Source: Candidatus Methanomethylophilus alvi Mx1201 (GTDB lineage Archaea > Thermoplasmatota > Thermoplasmata > Methanomassiliicoccales > Methanomethylophilaceae). From it: a stretch of 64,000 bases of DNA. Shown piece by piece: positions 19,010 through 28,067 of this stretch. The translations under genes were made by a program, and so were the position numbers. The stretch covers positions 248,001 to 312,000 of the forward strand of contig NC_020913.1 in NCBI RefSeq assembly GCF_000300255.2, given 5' to 3'. Position 1 is the first letter of the stretch, and each line of letters begins with the position of its first letter. The notes beneath the pieces were generated by a model. That model saw only the letters and a program-made list of their open reading frames with translations. It did not search any database and was not told the DNA's origin.

Positions 19010-19765
19010 TCATTCCTCGGTCTTGGCCGCGGCCTTTGCCTTCTTTTCCTTCTCTTCGGCCTTGGCGATCGCCTTGGCCTTCTCGTCGCCGGTGAGCCTT
19101 CTGAACTTCTCGTCGGTCTTGACGACCCCGATCTCGATGGACTCGGGGTTGAGCTTCTCCTCGATGGCCGAGGCGAGGGCGCTGAGTGCGAGTTTGAGGG
19201 CGGCGTCGAAGGACATGTTGTCCTTGAAGTCCTTCTCGAAGATATCCATGACCACGGGGCGCCCGGTACCGATGCAGGACGCCTTGTATGCGACGAGCGC
19301 TCCCGAGGGGTCGGTCTCGAACAGGTGGGTGCCGAGGTCGTCGGACCCGGCCACGAGAAGGGCGGTTCCGAAGGGTCTTGCCCCGCCGTACTGGGTGTAG
19401 TTCTGTTCGTAGTCGCAGACCTTCTTGGTCAGCATCTCCACGCCGATGTTCTCGCCGTAGTTGACCTTGTGGACCTGGGCTTCTTTCCTGGCCTGGTCGA
19501 CAAGGATCCTGGCGTCTGCGACGAGACCGGACGTCGCACAGCCGATGTAATCGTCGATGTCGTAGATCTTCTCGATGGACTCGGGCTCCACAAGTCTGCT
19601 GGAGACCCTTTTGTCTACGACCAGCAGCACGCCGTCTTTGAATTTGATTCCGATAGTCGTCGTTCCTTTCTTGACGGCTTCGCGGGCGTACTCCACCTGG
19701 AACAGCCTTCCGTCGGGGGAGAAAACGGTGATTCCCCGATCATATGCCATTTGTCCTGGTTGCAT
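19010..19765 (-). CDS. psmA: Proteasome alpha subunit
   Basis: A 251-aa 20S proteasome alpha subunit. The alpha-specific N-terminus YDRGITVFSPDGRLFQVEYA gates the barrel, and GTTTIGIKFKDGVLL begins the core fold. It forms heptameric outer rings around the beta rings and docks the PAN unfoldase. The tail from about residue 225 is Lys/Ala/Glu rich and resembles the acidic/basic tails of other archaeal alpha subunits. It has its own promoter 45 nt upstream but probably also receives transcription from the Pop5 gene. Confidence 0.95.
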   Translation of the reverse strand: MQPGQMAYDRGITVFSPDGRLFQVEYAREAVKKGTTTIGIKFKDGVLLVVDKRVSSRLVEPESIEKIYDIDDYIGCATSGLVADARILVDQARKEAQVHKVNYGENIGVEMLTKKVCDYEQNYTQYGGARPFGTALLVAGSDDLGTHLFETDPSGALVAYKASCIGTGRPVVMDIFEKDFKDNMSFDAALKLALSALASAIEEKLNPESIEIGVVKTDEKFRRLTGDEKAKAIAKAEEKEKKAKAAAKTEE

Positions 19766-19796
19766 TGCGTATTCCTCTTAGAGCGAGGGAATGCAA

Positions 19797-19814
19797 GGGC
19801 ACTATATAATGGCG
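19797..19814 (-). promoter_or_regulatory. psmA-exosome operon promoter
   Basis: On the minus strand CATTATATAGTGC, centred near 19806, lies about 40 nt upstream of the psmA ATG. This suggests internal initiation for the psmA-to-pfdB genes. Confidence 0.45.
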
Positions 19815-19847
19815 ATGATAAGATTCTACGCGTGTCTATAAGAGGGC

Positions 19848-20168
19848 TCAGCGTCTGGCCGGAGGCACGCCTTTGCGGGGAGGTTTCGGAGGTGCGTTCC
19901 TCTTGAGGACCGAGTATCCGTCACGCAGTGTACGCAGAGTGCCAGATGTTCTGACGGCATATGCTGTCGGGTCGCAGGACCTCACCGCTTTTTCACACTG
20001 TTCGATGTTGGTGGGGCTGCAACGGACGATCGCCATCCCTTCCGCGCACTGTATGATGTTGAACGTCTTCCCGCCGGGGATGTTTTCGACCATCTTCTGT
20101 TTCGTCATCCCGGGCGATGTGACGAATGCGATGTATCTGCGTCTTCCGCGTTTCGACTTGACGGTCAT
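19848..20168 (-). CDS. rnp2: Ribonuclease P protein component 2 (Pop5)
   Basis: A 106-aa Pop5-type RNase P protein. The early GRRRYIAFV segment and the alternating beta/alpha pattern (FNIIQCAEGMAIVRCSP) fit the RRM-like Pop5 fold. In archaea Pop5 pairs with Rpp30 and activates the catalytic RNA for tRNA 5' processing. The gene order Pop5-psmA-SBDS-rrp4 is conserved in archaea. The tail is Pro/Arg-rich. TATA-like AAGTTTAATCCC lies about 30 nt upstream on the minus strand. Confidence 0.82.
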   Translation of the reverse strand: MTVKSKRGRRRYIAFVTSPGMTKQKMVENIPGGKTFNIIQCAEGMAIVRCSPTNIEQCEKAVRSCDPTAYAVRTSGTLRTLRDGYSVLKRNAPPKPPRKGVPPARR

Positions 20169-20747
20169 CTCATCTGGACCGAATGTCTGTTGGGATTAAA
20201 CTTTTGGCATTCCTCCCGCCGCCTCCATGTCCTGTCCTTCCGACAAAAACGATAGTTGTAAGCAGATGTCTGGACCTGCGACGGGCGGAAAATCCGCAGA
20301 TGATGCCCGGTTCGAAAAATGTCGTCTGGATGGATGGTTTTTCCCAATGGATGGCGGTTTTCCTCAGGATTGGAATGTGCCAGATTGGATTGGTTTTTTA
20401 GTCGGCACATCCTACAATAGATAAATTATTCGGTATGTATGGTTGCCGTTGTAAAATTTAGGTATATTTTGAAATGCATACGATTTTATAATTTCGTATA
20501 CATGGATGTTACTAAAAATTAAGTTGTTTTGCCTTTTTAGATAATACTGATTTTTTACAGTCAATCCGATTGCTGGCACATAATATATTCGGTTAACCTA
20601 AAAATTGTATGGTTAAAATTTAATTTGAATTTTTAAGTTCCTTATTAAATACAATCTATATATTTAAATTTTATTTAATAAGGGTTTTAATAACTCGTTC
20701 GTATTCTATCTTCATTCCAACCAACAATTGGGAACGGAGGTAATGAA
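20169..20747. promoter_or_regulatory. AT-rich regulatory region upstream of hdrA
   Basis: No credible gene. The first ~200 bp have ordinary composition and hold the Pop5 promoter (near 20195). From about 20400 the sequence becomes strikingly AT-rich in a chromosome of mid-50s percent GC. It contains several TATA-like elements (for example TATATATTTAAAT near 20655 and TTATTTAATAAGG near 20673), an inverted repeat ATACGA/TCGTAT at 20478-20499 around TTTTATAATT, and GGAGG at 20736-20740, 7 nt before the hdrA TTG start. It probably drives strong or regulated hdr-mvh expression. Confidence 0.55.
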
Positions 20748-23700
20748 TTGACAACCAAATCTGCACTAGTGATCGGCGGAGGAATCGCCGGAATCCAGGC
20801 TGCTCTGGACCTTGCAGACAGGAACATCCACGTCTATGTGGTGGACAAACTCCCCACCATCGGCGGAACGATGTGCATGCTTGACAAGACTTTCCCGACC
20901 AACGATTGCTCGGCGTGTATCCTGTCGCCTAAGATGGCAGACTGCGCCGGACACCCGAACGTGACCGTTCTGACCTACCATGAGGTCAAGGAGGTCCTCG
21001 GAGAGGCCGGAAACTTCACCGTCAAGGTCCTGAAGAAAGCAAGGTACGTAGATCCCAAATCCTGTACCGCTTGCGGTGACTGTGTCGCCAAGTGTCCCAC
21101 CAGGGGAATCCCGAACGAGTTCGAGTACGGGCTTTCCACCAGGAGGGCAATCTACATCCCCCACGCCCAGGCTGTGCCCAGGGTCGCCCTTATTGATGCT
21201 TCTAAGTGTAAGATGCTCCTCGACGGCAAGTGCGGAGTATGCGCCAAGGTCTGCGGAAAGCAGGCCATCCACTACGATGAGAAGGACGAGATCATCGAGC
21301 TGAACGTCGGTTCCATCATCGTCGCCGCCGGATTCAAGGTATGGGACGCCAAGAACGGATCCGAGTACGGATACGGCAGGTTCCCCAACGTGGTCACCGC
21401 TCTCGAGTACGAGAGGCTCGAGGGTGCGGCAGGACCGTTCGACGGACACATCCCGATACCCTCCACCATCGTGAAGGACAAGTTCGGAGTGCCCCAGAAA
21501 CACGCCGGAGAGGTCGGACCCAAATCCGTCGCATGGATCCAGTGCTGCGGTTCCAGGTCCCACAAGAAGAGCTGGAAGACCTACTGCTCGTCCGTCTGCT
21601 GCATGTATGCGACCAAGCAGGCCCAGATCACCAAAGAGCACGGAGATGTCGACGAGGACATCTTCTTCATGGACATCAGGTCCTACGGAAAGGAGTTCGA
21701 GGCCTACATCAAGAGGGCCGAGGACGAGTACGGAATCCACATGCACAGGGGAGCCCGTGTGTCCAACGTCGAGGAGGACCCCGAGACCCACAAGGTTACC
21801 GTCAACTTCACCGACAAGAACAACGACGCATGCTCCAAGACCTTCGACATGGTCGTCCTGTCCGTCGGACTCGAGCCTCCTGAGGGAGCGGCAGACCTCG
21901 CCAAGACCCTCGGTATCGAGCTGAACGAGTACGGATTCGCCAAGACCACCGTCTTCAACCCGCTCGAGACCACCAGGAAGGGAGTCTTCGTCACCGGTGC
22001 CTTCGCAGCACCCAAGGACATCCCGACCTCCGTCGCAGAGGCATCCGGTGCCTCCGCAAAGGCCGGTGCGTTCATCGTCAACGACCCCGAGTTCGAGCCT
22101 TGCAAGCCCAAGGTCTACCCCGCAGAGAAGGATGTCGCAGGAAAGGAGCCCCGCATCGGAGTATGGGTCTGCCACTGCGGTATCAACATCGGATCTGTCG
22201 TCAACGTCCCCGAGGTCACCGAGTACTCCAAGACCCTCCCGCACGTCGTCTTCGCAGCCGAGACCAAATACGCCTGCGCCCAGGACACCCTCAACGAGAT
22301 CAGCGAGGCCATCTCCAAGTACGACTTGAACAGGGTCGTCGTAGCCTCCTGCACCCCCAGGACCCACGAGCCTCTCTTCAGGGAGGCCTGCAGGAACGGA
22401 GGTCTCAACAAGTACCTCTACAACATGGCGAACATCCGCGACCAGTGCTCGTGGATCCACATGCACTCTCCCGAGGCCGCAACCGTGAAGGCGAAGGACC
22501 TCGTAAGGATGGCAATCGCCAAGGCATGCCTCCTCGAGCCTCTCGAGGGAGCAGAGATCCCCGTCACCCAGTCCGCAGCAATCGTCGGAGGAGGAATCAC
22601 CGGTATGACCGCCGCCCTCGACATCGCAGCCCAGGGTGTACAGGTCAACCTCTTCGAGAGGGACTCCCAGCTCGGAGGATTCGCCAGGAACTTCGTCCAC
22701 AAGGAGGACGGAAAGCTCGTGTCCGAGTACCTCGCCGAGACCATCAAGAAGGTCGAGAACTGCCCCAAGATCAAAGTCTACACCAAGGCCGAGATCGTGG
22801 ACATCCCCGGATACGTCGGTAACTTCGTCGTCAAGCTGAAGAGCGGAGAGGAGATCCCCGCAGGAGCCGTTCTGTTCGCAGTCGGATCCGCACAGTACCA
22901 GCCTGTCGAGTACAACTACGGTTCCGACCCCAAGGTCCTCACCTATGTGGAGCTCGAGAAGAAGGTCGCTTCCGGAAAGTTCACCGGAAAGAACGTCGTC
23001 TTCATCCAGTGCGTCGGTTCCAGGAACGAGAAGGTCGGCTACTGCAGCCGTGTCTGCTGCGCCGGTGCGATCAGGAACGCCATCCAGATCAAGATGAACG
23101 ACCCGACCGCCAACGTCACCATCATCCACAAGGACATCAGGACCTACTCCTTCCGCGAGGACCTCTACTACAAGGCCTGCCAGCTCGGAGTCAGGTTCCT
23201 CCGCCGCGAGTGCGAGGACCAGCTGCCCGAGTACGACGGCAACTTCGTGAAGGCGTACGACACCGTCCTCGGCGACACCGTATCGATCCCCGTGGACACC
23301 CTCGCCCTGTCCGTCGGAATCGCTCCGATGCGCGAGGAGAAGGAACACCTCGCCAAGATGGTCAAGGTCCCGATAAGCAAGGACGGATTCTACTTCGAGG
23401 CCCACCAGAAGCTCAGGCCCGTAGACTTCGCGACCGAGGGAGTCTTCGTCGCAGGAGCAGCCCACTGGCCCAAGTTCATGGACGAGTGCATCGCCCAGGG
23501 ATCCGGAGCAGCTTCCAGGATGCTCACCATCATCACCAAGGACCACCTGCTCTCCGAGGGTATCGTGGCTTCCGTCAGCAACCCCCAGGTCTGCAACGGA
23601 TGCGGAACCTGCGTAGGATGCTGCGAGTACAACGCGATCAGCATCACCTTGACCCCCGAGGGAAGGCCTATCTCCCAGGTCAACGCCGGTCTCTGTAAGG

Positions 23701-23822
23701 GATGCGGATGCTGCGTCGCGGCATGCCCGTCCGGAGCAATGGAGCAGAGAGGATTCAGGAACAAGCAGATCACCGCCGAGATCGACGCTCTGTTTGACGC
23801 ACCTCTCATGGAGAAGGAGTGA
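20748..23822 (+). CDS. hdrA: Heterodisulfide reductase subunit A, double-length
   Basis: A 1024-aa flavo-iron-sulfur protein, far longer than the ~650 aa of common HdrA. The N-terminal half (1 to ~455) has FAD motif GGGIAG at 10-15, an inserted ferredoxin domain (CTACGDCVAKCP near 105) and the HdrA cysteine cluster QCCGSR...CSSVCC. The second half (~465-1024) begins with the usual HdrA N-terminal domain (VCHCGINIG), then FAD motif GGGITG near 614, a second cysteine cluster QCVGSR...CSRVCC and C-terminal ferredoxin motifs CNGCGTCVGCC and CKGCGCC. HdrA bifurcates electrons from H2 to ferredoxin and CoM-S-S-CoB. The start is TTG with a strong GGAGG; a two-codon ATG frame overlaps it. hdrB and hdrC are not in the window. 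Confidence 0.93.
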   Translation: MTTKSALVIGGGIAGIQAALDLADRNIHVYVVDKLPTIGGTMCMLDKTFPTNDCSACILSPKMADCAGHPNVTVLTYHEVKEVLGEAGNFTVKVLKKARYVDPKSCTACGDCVAKCPTRGIPNEFEYGLSTRRAIYIPHAQAVPRVALIDASKCKMLLDGKCGVCAKVCGKQAIHYDEKDEIIELNVGSIIVAAGFKVWDAKNGSEYGYGRFPNVVTALEYERLEGAAGPFDGHIPIPSTIVKDKFGVPQKHAGEVGPKSVAWIQCCGSRSHKKSWKTYCSSVCCMYATKQAQITKEHGDVDEDIFFMDIRSYGKEFEAYIKRAEDEYGIHMHRGARVSNVEEDPETHKVTVNFTDKNNDACSKTFDMVVLSVGLEPPEGAADLAKTLGIELNEYGFAKTTVFNPLETTRKGVFVTGAFAAPKDIPTSVAEASGASAKAGAFIVNDPEFEPCKPKVYPAEKDVAGKEPRIGVWVCHCGINIGSVVNVPEVTEYSKTLPHVVFAAETKYACAQDTLNEISEAISKYDLNRVVVASCTPRTHEPLFREACRNGGLNKYLYNMANIRDQCSWIHMHSPEAATVKAKDLVRMAIAKACLLEPLEGAEIPVTQSAAIVGGGITGMTAALDIAAQGVQVNLFERDSQLGGFARNFVHKEDGKLVSEYLAETIKKVENCPKIKVYTKAEIVDIPGYVGNFVVKLKSGEEIPAGAVLFAVGSAQYQPVEYNYGSDPKVLTYVELEKKVASGKFTGKNVVFIQCVGSRNEKVGYCSRVCCAGAIRNAIQIKMNDPTANVTIIHKDIRTYSFREDLYYKACQLGVRFLRRECEDQLPEYDGNFVKAYDTVLGDTVSIPVDTLALSVGIAPMREEKEHLAKMVKVPISKDGFYFEAHQKLRPVDFATEGVFVAGAAHWPKFMDECIAQGSGAASRMLTIITKDHLLSEGIVASVSNPQVCNGCGTCVGCCEYNAISITLTPEGRPISQVNAGLCKGCGCCVAACPSGAMEQRGFRNKQITAEIDALFDAPLMEKE

Positions 23823-23827
23823 TATCA

Positions 23828-24295
23828 ATGGCAGACGAATTTGAACCTTTGATCGTTGCATTCTGCTGCAACTGGTGCTCCTACGCGGGAGCCGACAACG
23901 CCGGAGTCGGAAGGCGTCAGATGCCTCCGAACTTCCGTATCATCAGGACCATGTGCTCCGCAAGGATCGACCCCGACTTCGTCCTCAGGGCACTGTCCAA
24001 AGGAGCAGACGGAGTCATCGTCCTCGGATGCCACCCCGCAGATTGCCACTACATCGGCGGCAACTACAGGGCAAGGAGGAGGATCGCACTGCTGAGGCTC
24101 GTCCTCGAGCAGTACGGATTCGACCCCAGGAGGCTGAAGCTCGAGTGGGTTTCCGCTTCCGAGGGAGAGAAGTTCCAGTCGACCATGGTGTCCTTCATCG
24201 ACACCATCAAGGCGCTTGGGCCTACCCCCGTCAAGTCCGCAAAGACGATTGCACAGGAAGAGAACGCCGCAGCACACGCCGTCAAGGAGGCATGA
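23828..24295 (+). CDS. mvhD: Hydrogenase-Hdr linker subunit MvhD
   Basis: A 155-aa [2Fe-2S] protein. FCCNWCSYAGAD at residues 12-23, a conserved C in IRTMCSARID and GCHPADCHY near 63 give the cluster ligands. MvhD carries electrons from the MvhAG hydrogenase to HdrA. The ATG at 23828 was chosen because GGAG lies 9 nt upstream and MADEF starts the conserved domain. It begins 6 nt after hdrA and shares ATGA with an ATG two codons before the preferred mvhG start. Confidence 0.92.
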   Translation: MADEFEPLIVAFCCNWCSYAGADNAGVGRRQMPPNFRIIRTMCSARIDPDFVLRALSKGADGVIVLGCHPADCHYIGGNYRARRRIALLRLVLEQYGFDPRRLKLEWVSASEGEKFQSTMVSFIDTIKALGPTPVKSAKTIAQEENAAAHAVKEA

Positions 24296-24297
24296 AA

Positions 24298-25572
24298 ATG
24301 GGATTCTTCTCCAACCTATTCAAGAAGAAAGACAAGAAAGAGGCCGAGGCCGAGTGCGCCGAGGCAAAGGCCGCACCCGCAAAGAAGGAGTGCGCCTGCG
24401 AGAACAAGAAGGACGCCTTCTCCAACACCGAGGTCGCCAAACCCGCTGCAGACGCAGCGGCCACCGCGACCCCGGTCAACCAGGGGCACGTCGAGTATCC
24501 TGCAGCGGACCTCGGGGAGCTTCTCCCTGCAGAGCCCAGCGGCGGAAAGATCAACCTCGCCATCTACTGGGCGGCAGCCTGCGGTGGATGCGACGTATCC
24601 CTGCTCGACACCAACGAGCGTGTCCTGACCATCGGACAGTTCGCCAACATCGTCATGTGGCCTATCGCATCCGACGGAAAAGAGAAGGACATCGCAGCGA
24701 TGAACGACGGAGACATCACCGTCTCCATCATCAGCGGTGCGGTAAGGAACACCGAGAACGAGCACATGGTCAAGCTCCTCAGGCAGAAGTCCAAGATCGT
24801 CGTCTGCTACGGAACCTGCGCCATGTTTGGTGGAAGTCCCGCCCTGGCCAACCTGGTCAACGGAGGAAGCCAGGAGGTCCTGGACTATGTCTACACCAAG
24901 ACCCCGTCCAGCGCCAGTTTCCAGGCGGACTACCACAAGGATGCACCCGTCATCCCCCAGTCCGAGTATCAGGCACCCGAGGGAACCCTCACCCTGCCTG
25001 TGCTATACGACACTGTAAAGACCCTCGACCAGGTAATCGATGTGGACTACTACATCCCCGGATGCCCTCCGCTGCAGGAGTCCATCTCCCATCTGCTGAA
25101 GGCCGTCGTCGACTTCGTCTACAACGGAGTCGCCCTGCCCCCCAAGGGAACCGAGATCGGAGTCACCGAGAAGTGTCTCTGCGATGAGTGCCCCAGGGAG
25201 AAGGCCTATGCAAGGATCACCAAGATCTACGAGCCCTACCAGGTCGACGTCGACCCCCACAAGTGCCTCATGGACCAGGGAATCCTTTGCCTCGGACCTG
25301 CGACCGTCGGAGGATGCAACGCAAAGTGTACCCGCGCCGGCCAGCCGTGCCGCGGATGCTACGGACCCACCCACTTCGTCGAGGACCACGGATCCAGCGC
25401 CTTCAGCGCCATCGCATCCCTGTTCCCCGTACTGGATGAGGACCCCACCTGTGATGAGGAGAAGATCATCGAGGTCATGTCCACCATCAAGGACCCCCTC
25501 GGATACTTCTATGCATTCACTCTCGGAAAGTCTCTGATCAACAGGTCTGTCTCTGAGGAGAAGACCGCTTAA
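24298..25572 (+). CDS. mvhG: F420-non-reducing hydrogenase small subunit MvhG, N-extended
   Basis: A 424-aa [NiFe]-hydrogenase small subunit. The proximal cluster motif AACGGCD is at residues 93-99, the CYGTCAMFGG segment near 170 and the C-terminal cluster ligands (CLCDEC, CMD..CLGP, CNAKC, CRGCYG) at about 300-360. Typical MvhG is about 300 aa; here ~75 extra N-terminal residues are Lys/Glu/Ala-rich with three cysteines (AEC, KKECAC) and begin with an amphipathic GFFSNLFKKKDKK segment. No Tat signal is present, so the protein is cytoplasmic. Start 24298 has AAGGAGG 7 nt upstream; the ATG at 24292 is too close to it. Confidence 0.92.
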   Translation: MGFFSNLFKKKDKKEAEAECAEAKAAPAKKECACENKKDAFSNTEVAKPAADAAATATPVNQGHVEYPAADLGELLPAEPSGGKINLAIYWAAACGGCDVSLLDTNERVLTIGQFANIVMWPIASDGKEKDIAAMNDGDITVSIISGAVRNTENEHMVKLLRQKSKIVVCYGTCAMFGGSPALANLVNGGSQEVLDYVYTKTPSSASFQADYHKDAPVIPQSEYQAPEGTLTLPVLYDTVKTLDQVIDVDYYIPGCPPLQESISHLLKAVVDFVYNGVALPPKGTEIGVTEKCLCDECPREKAYARITKIYEPYQVDVDPHKCLMDQGILCLGPATVGGCNAKCTRAGQPCRGCYGPTHFVEDHGSSAFSAIASLFPVLDEDPTCDEEKIIEVMSTIKDPLGYFYAFTLGKSLINRSVSEEKTA

Positions 25573-25585
25573 AGGAGGAAGACAA

Positions 25586-27100
25586 ATGGCAGCACCTATC
25601 ATTTGGGATGAGAAACAGAAGGTCACCGGCAACAGAGTGACCGTTGACCCCATCACCCGTCTCGAGGGACATGGAAAGATCGAGATCTTCCTCGACGACA
25701 GCGGAAATGTGAAAAACGCATACTGGCAGGTCCCCGAGGTCAGGGGATTCGAGAGATTCTGCATCGGCAGGAGGGTTACCGAGCTCGCACAGATCACCGC
25801 AAGGCTTTGCGGTGTCTGCCCCGGTGCTCACCACCTCGCGGCTACCAAGGCCATCGACGGATGCTACAACTCGAAGCCCACCGAGGCGGCGTTCCACATC
25901 AGGGACACCTTCTACCACGCGCACTTCGTACACAGCCACATCGCACACTTCTACGCACTGGCAGCACCCGACTTCGTCTGCGGACCTGCAGCACCTGCAG
26001 CGCAGAGGAACGTTCTCGGTGTCGTCGCCAACGTCGGACTCGAGCTCGGATCCGCTGTTCTGAAGGCCCGTGCCGAGGCTCAGAAAGTACAGGCGATCAT
26101 CGGTGGAAAGCCGACCCACCCTCTCATGGGAGTCCCCGGAGGAGTCAGCAAAGCCATCAGCAAGGAAGAGGCGAAGGAAATCCAGGGATACGCAGACGGA
26201 CTCGTAGAGTTCGCCCAGACTTCCCTTAAGGTGTTCCACGATGTCGTCCTCTCCAACAAAGAGTACGTAGACATCATCACCAACAAGGACCTCTACTACC
26301 ACGAGACCTACCACATGGGACTTGTTAACGACAAGAACCAGCTGGAGTTCCACGACGGAAAGGTACGTGTCGTCGACCAGAAAGGAAACGAGTGCGACAA
26401 GTACGATTCCTTCGACTACCTCGACCACATCGGAGAGGCCGTCGAGCCCTGGTCCTATGAGAAGTTCCCGTACCTGAAGAAACCCGGATACAAGGGACTT
26501 GTCGACGGACCCGACAGCGGTCTGTACAGAGCCACTCCTCTCTCCAGGCTGAATGTCTGCGAGAGCATATCCACTCCTCTGGCCAACGAGGCCCTCAAGG
26601 AGTACAGGGAGACTCTCGGAGTCGTCGGACGCGAGCCTGTGCAGTACACTCTGGCAACCCACTGGGCAAGGATCATCGAGATGCTCTATGCCGCAGAGAA
26701 GCTGAAGGAGGACGCATACAGCGACAAGCTGACCGACCCCAACATCAAGCAGTTCGACCTCGTTCCCGGAGGACGCGGTGTCGGATGTGTCGAGGCTCCC
26801 CGCGGAACCCTGACCCACGACTACACTTGCGACGAGAACGGAATCGTTACCGCCTGCAACCTTGTTGTCGGAACCACCAACAACAACGGACCCATCTGCA
26901 TGGATGTCGCTAAGGTCGCCAAGGCACTCATTAAGAACTATGATGTGTCCCCCGGTCTCCTCAACATGGTCGAGATGGCCTTCAGGGCATACGACCCCTG
27001 CAACTCCTGCGCAACTCACAGCCTGCCCGGCCAGATGCCGCTTACTGCTGAGATCAGGAACGCAGACGGTTCGCTCTACGACACCATCACCAGGAACTGA
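25586..27100 (+). CDS. mvhA: F420-non-reducing hydrogenase large subunit MvhA
   Basis: A 504-aa [NiFe] catalytic subunit, somewhat longer than the roughly 470-aa methanogen MvhA. RLEGHGKI lies near the N-terminus; the L1 motif RLCGVCPGAHH (residues about 73-83) and the L2 motif DPCNSCATH (about 470-478) supply the four Ni-Fe cysteines. The ~26 residues after the L2 histidine are the tail normally cut off by a maturation protease. It oxidises H2 and passes electrons through MvhG and MvhD to HdrA. AAAGGAGG precedes the ATG. Last gene of the operon. Confidence 0.95.
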   Translation: MAAPIIWDEKQKVTGNRVTVDPITRLEGHGKIEIFLDDSGNVKNAYWQVPEVRGFERFCIGRRVTELAQITARLCGVCPGAHHLAATKAIDGCYNSKPTEAAFHIRDTFYHAHFVHSHIAHFYALAAPDFVCGPAAPAAQRNVLGVVANVGLELGSAVLKARAEAQKVQAIIGGKPTHPLMGVPGGVSKAISKEEAKEIQGYADGLVEFAQTSLKVFHDVVLSNKEYVDIITNKDLYYHETYHMGLVNDKNQLEFHDGKVRVVDQKGNECDKYDSFDYLDHIGEAVEPWSYEKFPYLKKPGYKGLVDGPDSGLYRATPLSRLNVCESISTPLANEALKEYRETLGVVGREPVQYTLATHWARIIEMLYAAEKLKEDAYSDKLTDPNIKQFDLVPGGRGVGCVEAPRGTLTHDYTCDENGIVTACNLVVGTTNNNGPICMDVAKVAKALIKNYDVSPGLLNMVEMAFRAYDPCNSCATHSLPGQMPLTAEIRNADGSLYDTITRN

Positions 27101-27109
27101 TGTCAAAAC

Positions 27110-27139
27110 GGGGGCTTTTGCCCCCTTATCATCAAAACT
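27110..27139 (+). terminator. Terminator of the hdrA-mvhDGA operon
   Basis: GGGGGC-TTTT-GCCCCC hairpin at 27110-27125, ten bases after the mvhA stop, followed by a T-rich tract ending in CTTTTT. Confidence 0.7.
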
Positions 27140-27266
27140 TTTTAGGGGACGGTCCTCTCCATCCCGCCCCCTTATCATGTTCTACGGAGCTATCCGCTGA
27201 ACTTTTTCGATCATTTATGATCGAGATGGCTCGTAAGTTGCATCATGGCAGCGATGATCTAAAAGG

Positions 27267-28067
27267 TCAAAGAGCGCTGTGACGAGGGGAATTCTCATCA
27301 TCGTTCCATCTTTTGAACTGTCTATCCTTTACCATGAGGGTTTCCCTTCTCCCCAGATCTATTCCGTCAAGAAGGTATAAGCGGGCATTTTCCAGATCTA
27401 CGATGTCTGAGTTCATTATCGGTCCGAGGAGGGGCGTGCCTATGGCATTCACCGGTGATCCTCCGAGCATTCTGTTGAACGCTGGGACTATTATGAATGA
27501 TTCAGGAAGAATCGGATATCTTTCGTTTTCCGTCACTGTGAATCTTCCTCTGACCCAGCATGGTTCCGAAATATGTGCGCCGACACCGTCTTTGAAAAGA
27601 ACTGTGGGGTGGCAGTGTCCCATTACAAGGGTTTTCTTGGCCATTACCTGTTCCGATGGCCACGTGTGTCCGTGTATGAGTCCTATATTCCCTATGCTCA
27701 TTCCCGTAGCTGGATAAATGCGTACGGCTCCGGGAACGAATTCTTCTATGGAGGTATCGTGATTCCCGCGCACAATACATACTTCTGTGAAATGTTCGAG
27801 CAATCTGTCGCAGAAGTTCGGGATTTCCCGATATTCCTGTCTTGTAGATCCGGGTACGGAGTCCTTTATGTCTCCGATCATTATGATCCGGTCTACATCT
27901 GTGCCTGCGGCCTCTATGACCGCATCGAACATCGTATCTGTGCGAGAAGTCAGGTGGATGCCTTTTGCACCCAGGTGGGCTTCCACCCCTATGTGCAGAT
28001 CCCCTATGACCAGCGTGTCCCCGATCTTCAGTGCGGGGATTCCGGGAACGGGTTGCAGGTCCGTCAT
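27267..28067 (-). CDS. Calcineurin-like metallophosphoesterase (MJ0037-like)
   Basis: A 266-aa metallophosphoesterase. The metal ligands are visible as GDLHIG (about residues 22-27), IGDIKDS (63-69), RGNHDTS (about 98-104), GHTW and the paired GHCHP. Family enzymes use two divalent metals to hydrolyse phosphodiesters or monoesters; the substrate is unknown. It overlaps the Nnr gene by 4 nt (ATGA) and is the last gene of the SRP19-nnr operon. The order phosphoesterase next to Nnr is not explained by a known pathway. Confidence 0.82.
   Translation of the reverse strand: MTDLQPVPGIPALKIGDTLVIGDLHIGVEAHLGAKGIHLTSRTDTMFDAVIEAAGTDVDRIIMIGDIKDSVPGSTRQEYREIPNFCDRLLEHFTEVCIVRGNHDTSIEEFVPGAVRIYPATGMSIGNIGLIHGHTWPSEQVMAKKTLVMGHCHPTVLFKDGVGAHISEPCWVRGRFTVTENERYPILPESFIIVPAFNRMLGGSPVNAIGTPLLGPIMNSDIVDLENARLYLLDGIDLGRRETLMVKDRQFKRWNDDENSPRHSAL

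Noticed and set aside
20165-20410. An 81-codon minus-strand frame upstream of the Pop5 gene
   Set aside because: Poor codon use, no ribosome site, and it covers the Pop5 promoter; judged noncoding.
20766-23861. A 1031-codon open frame antisense to hdrA
   Set aside because: Composition is dominated by Leu, Val, Asp and Gly without any motif. It mirrors the codon-biased hdrA.
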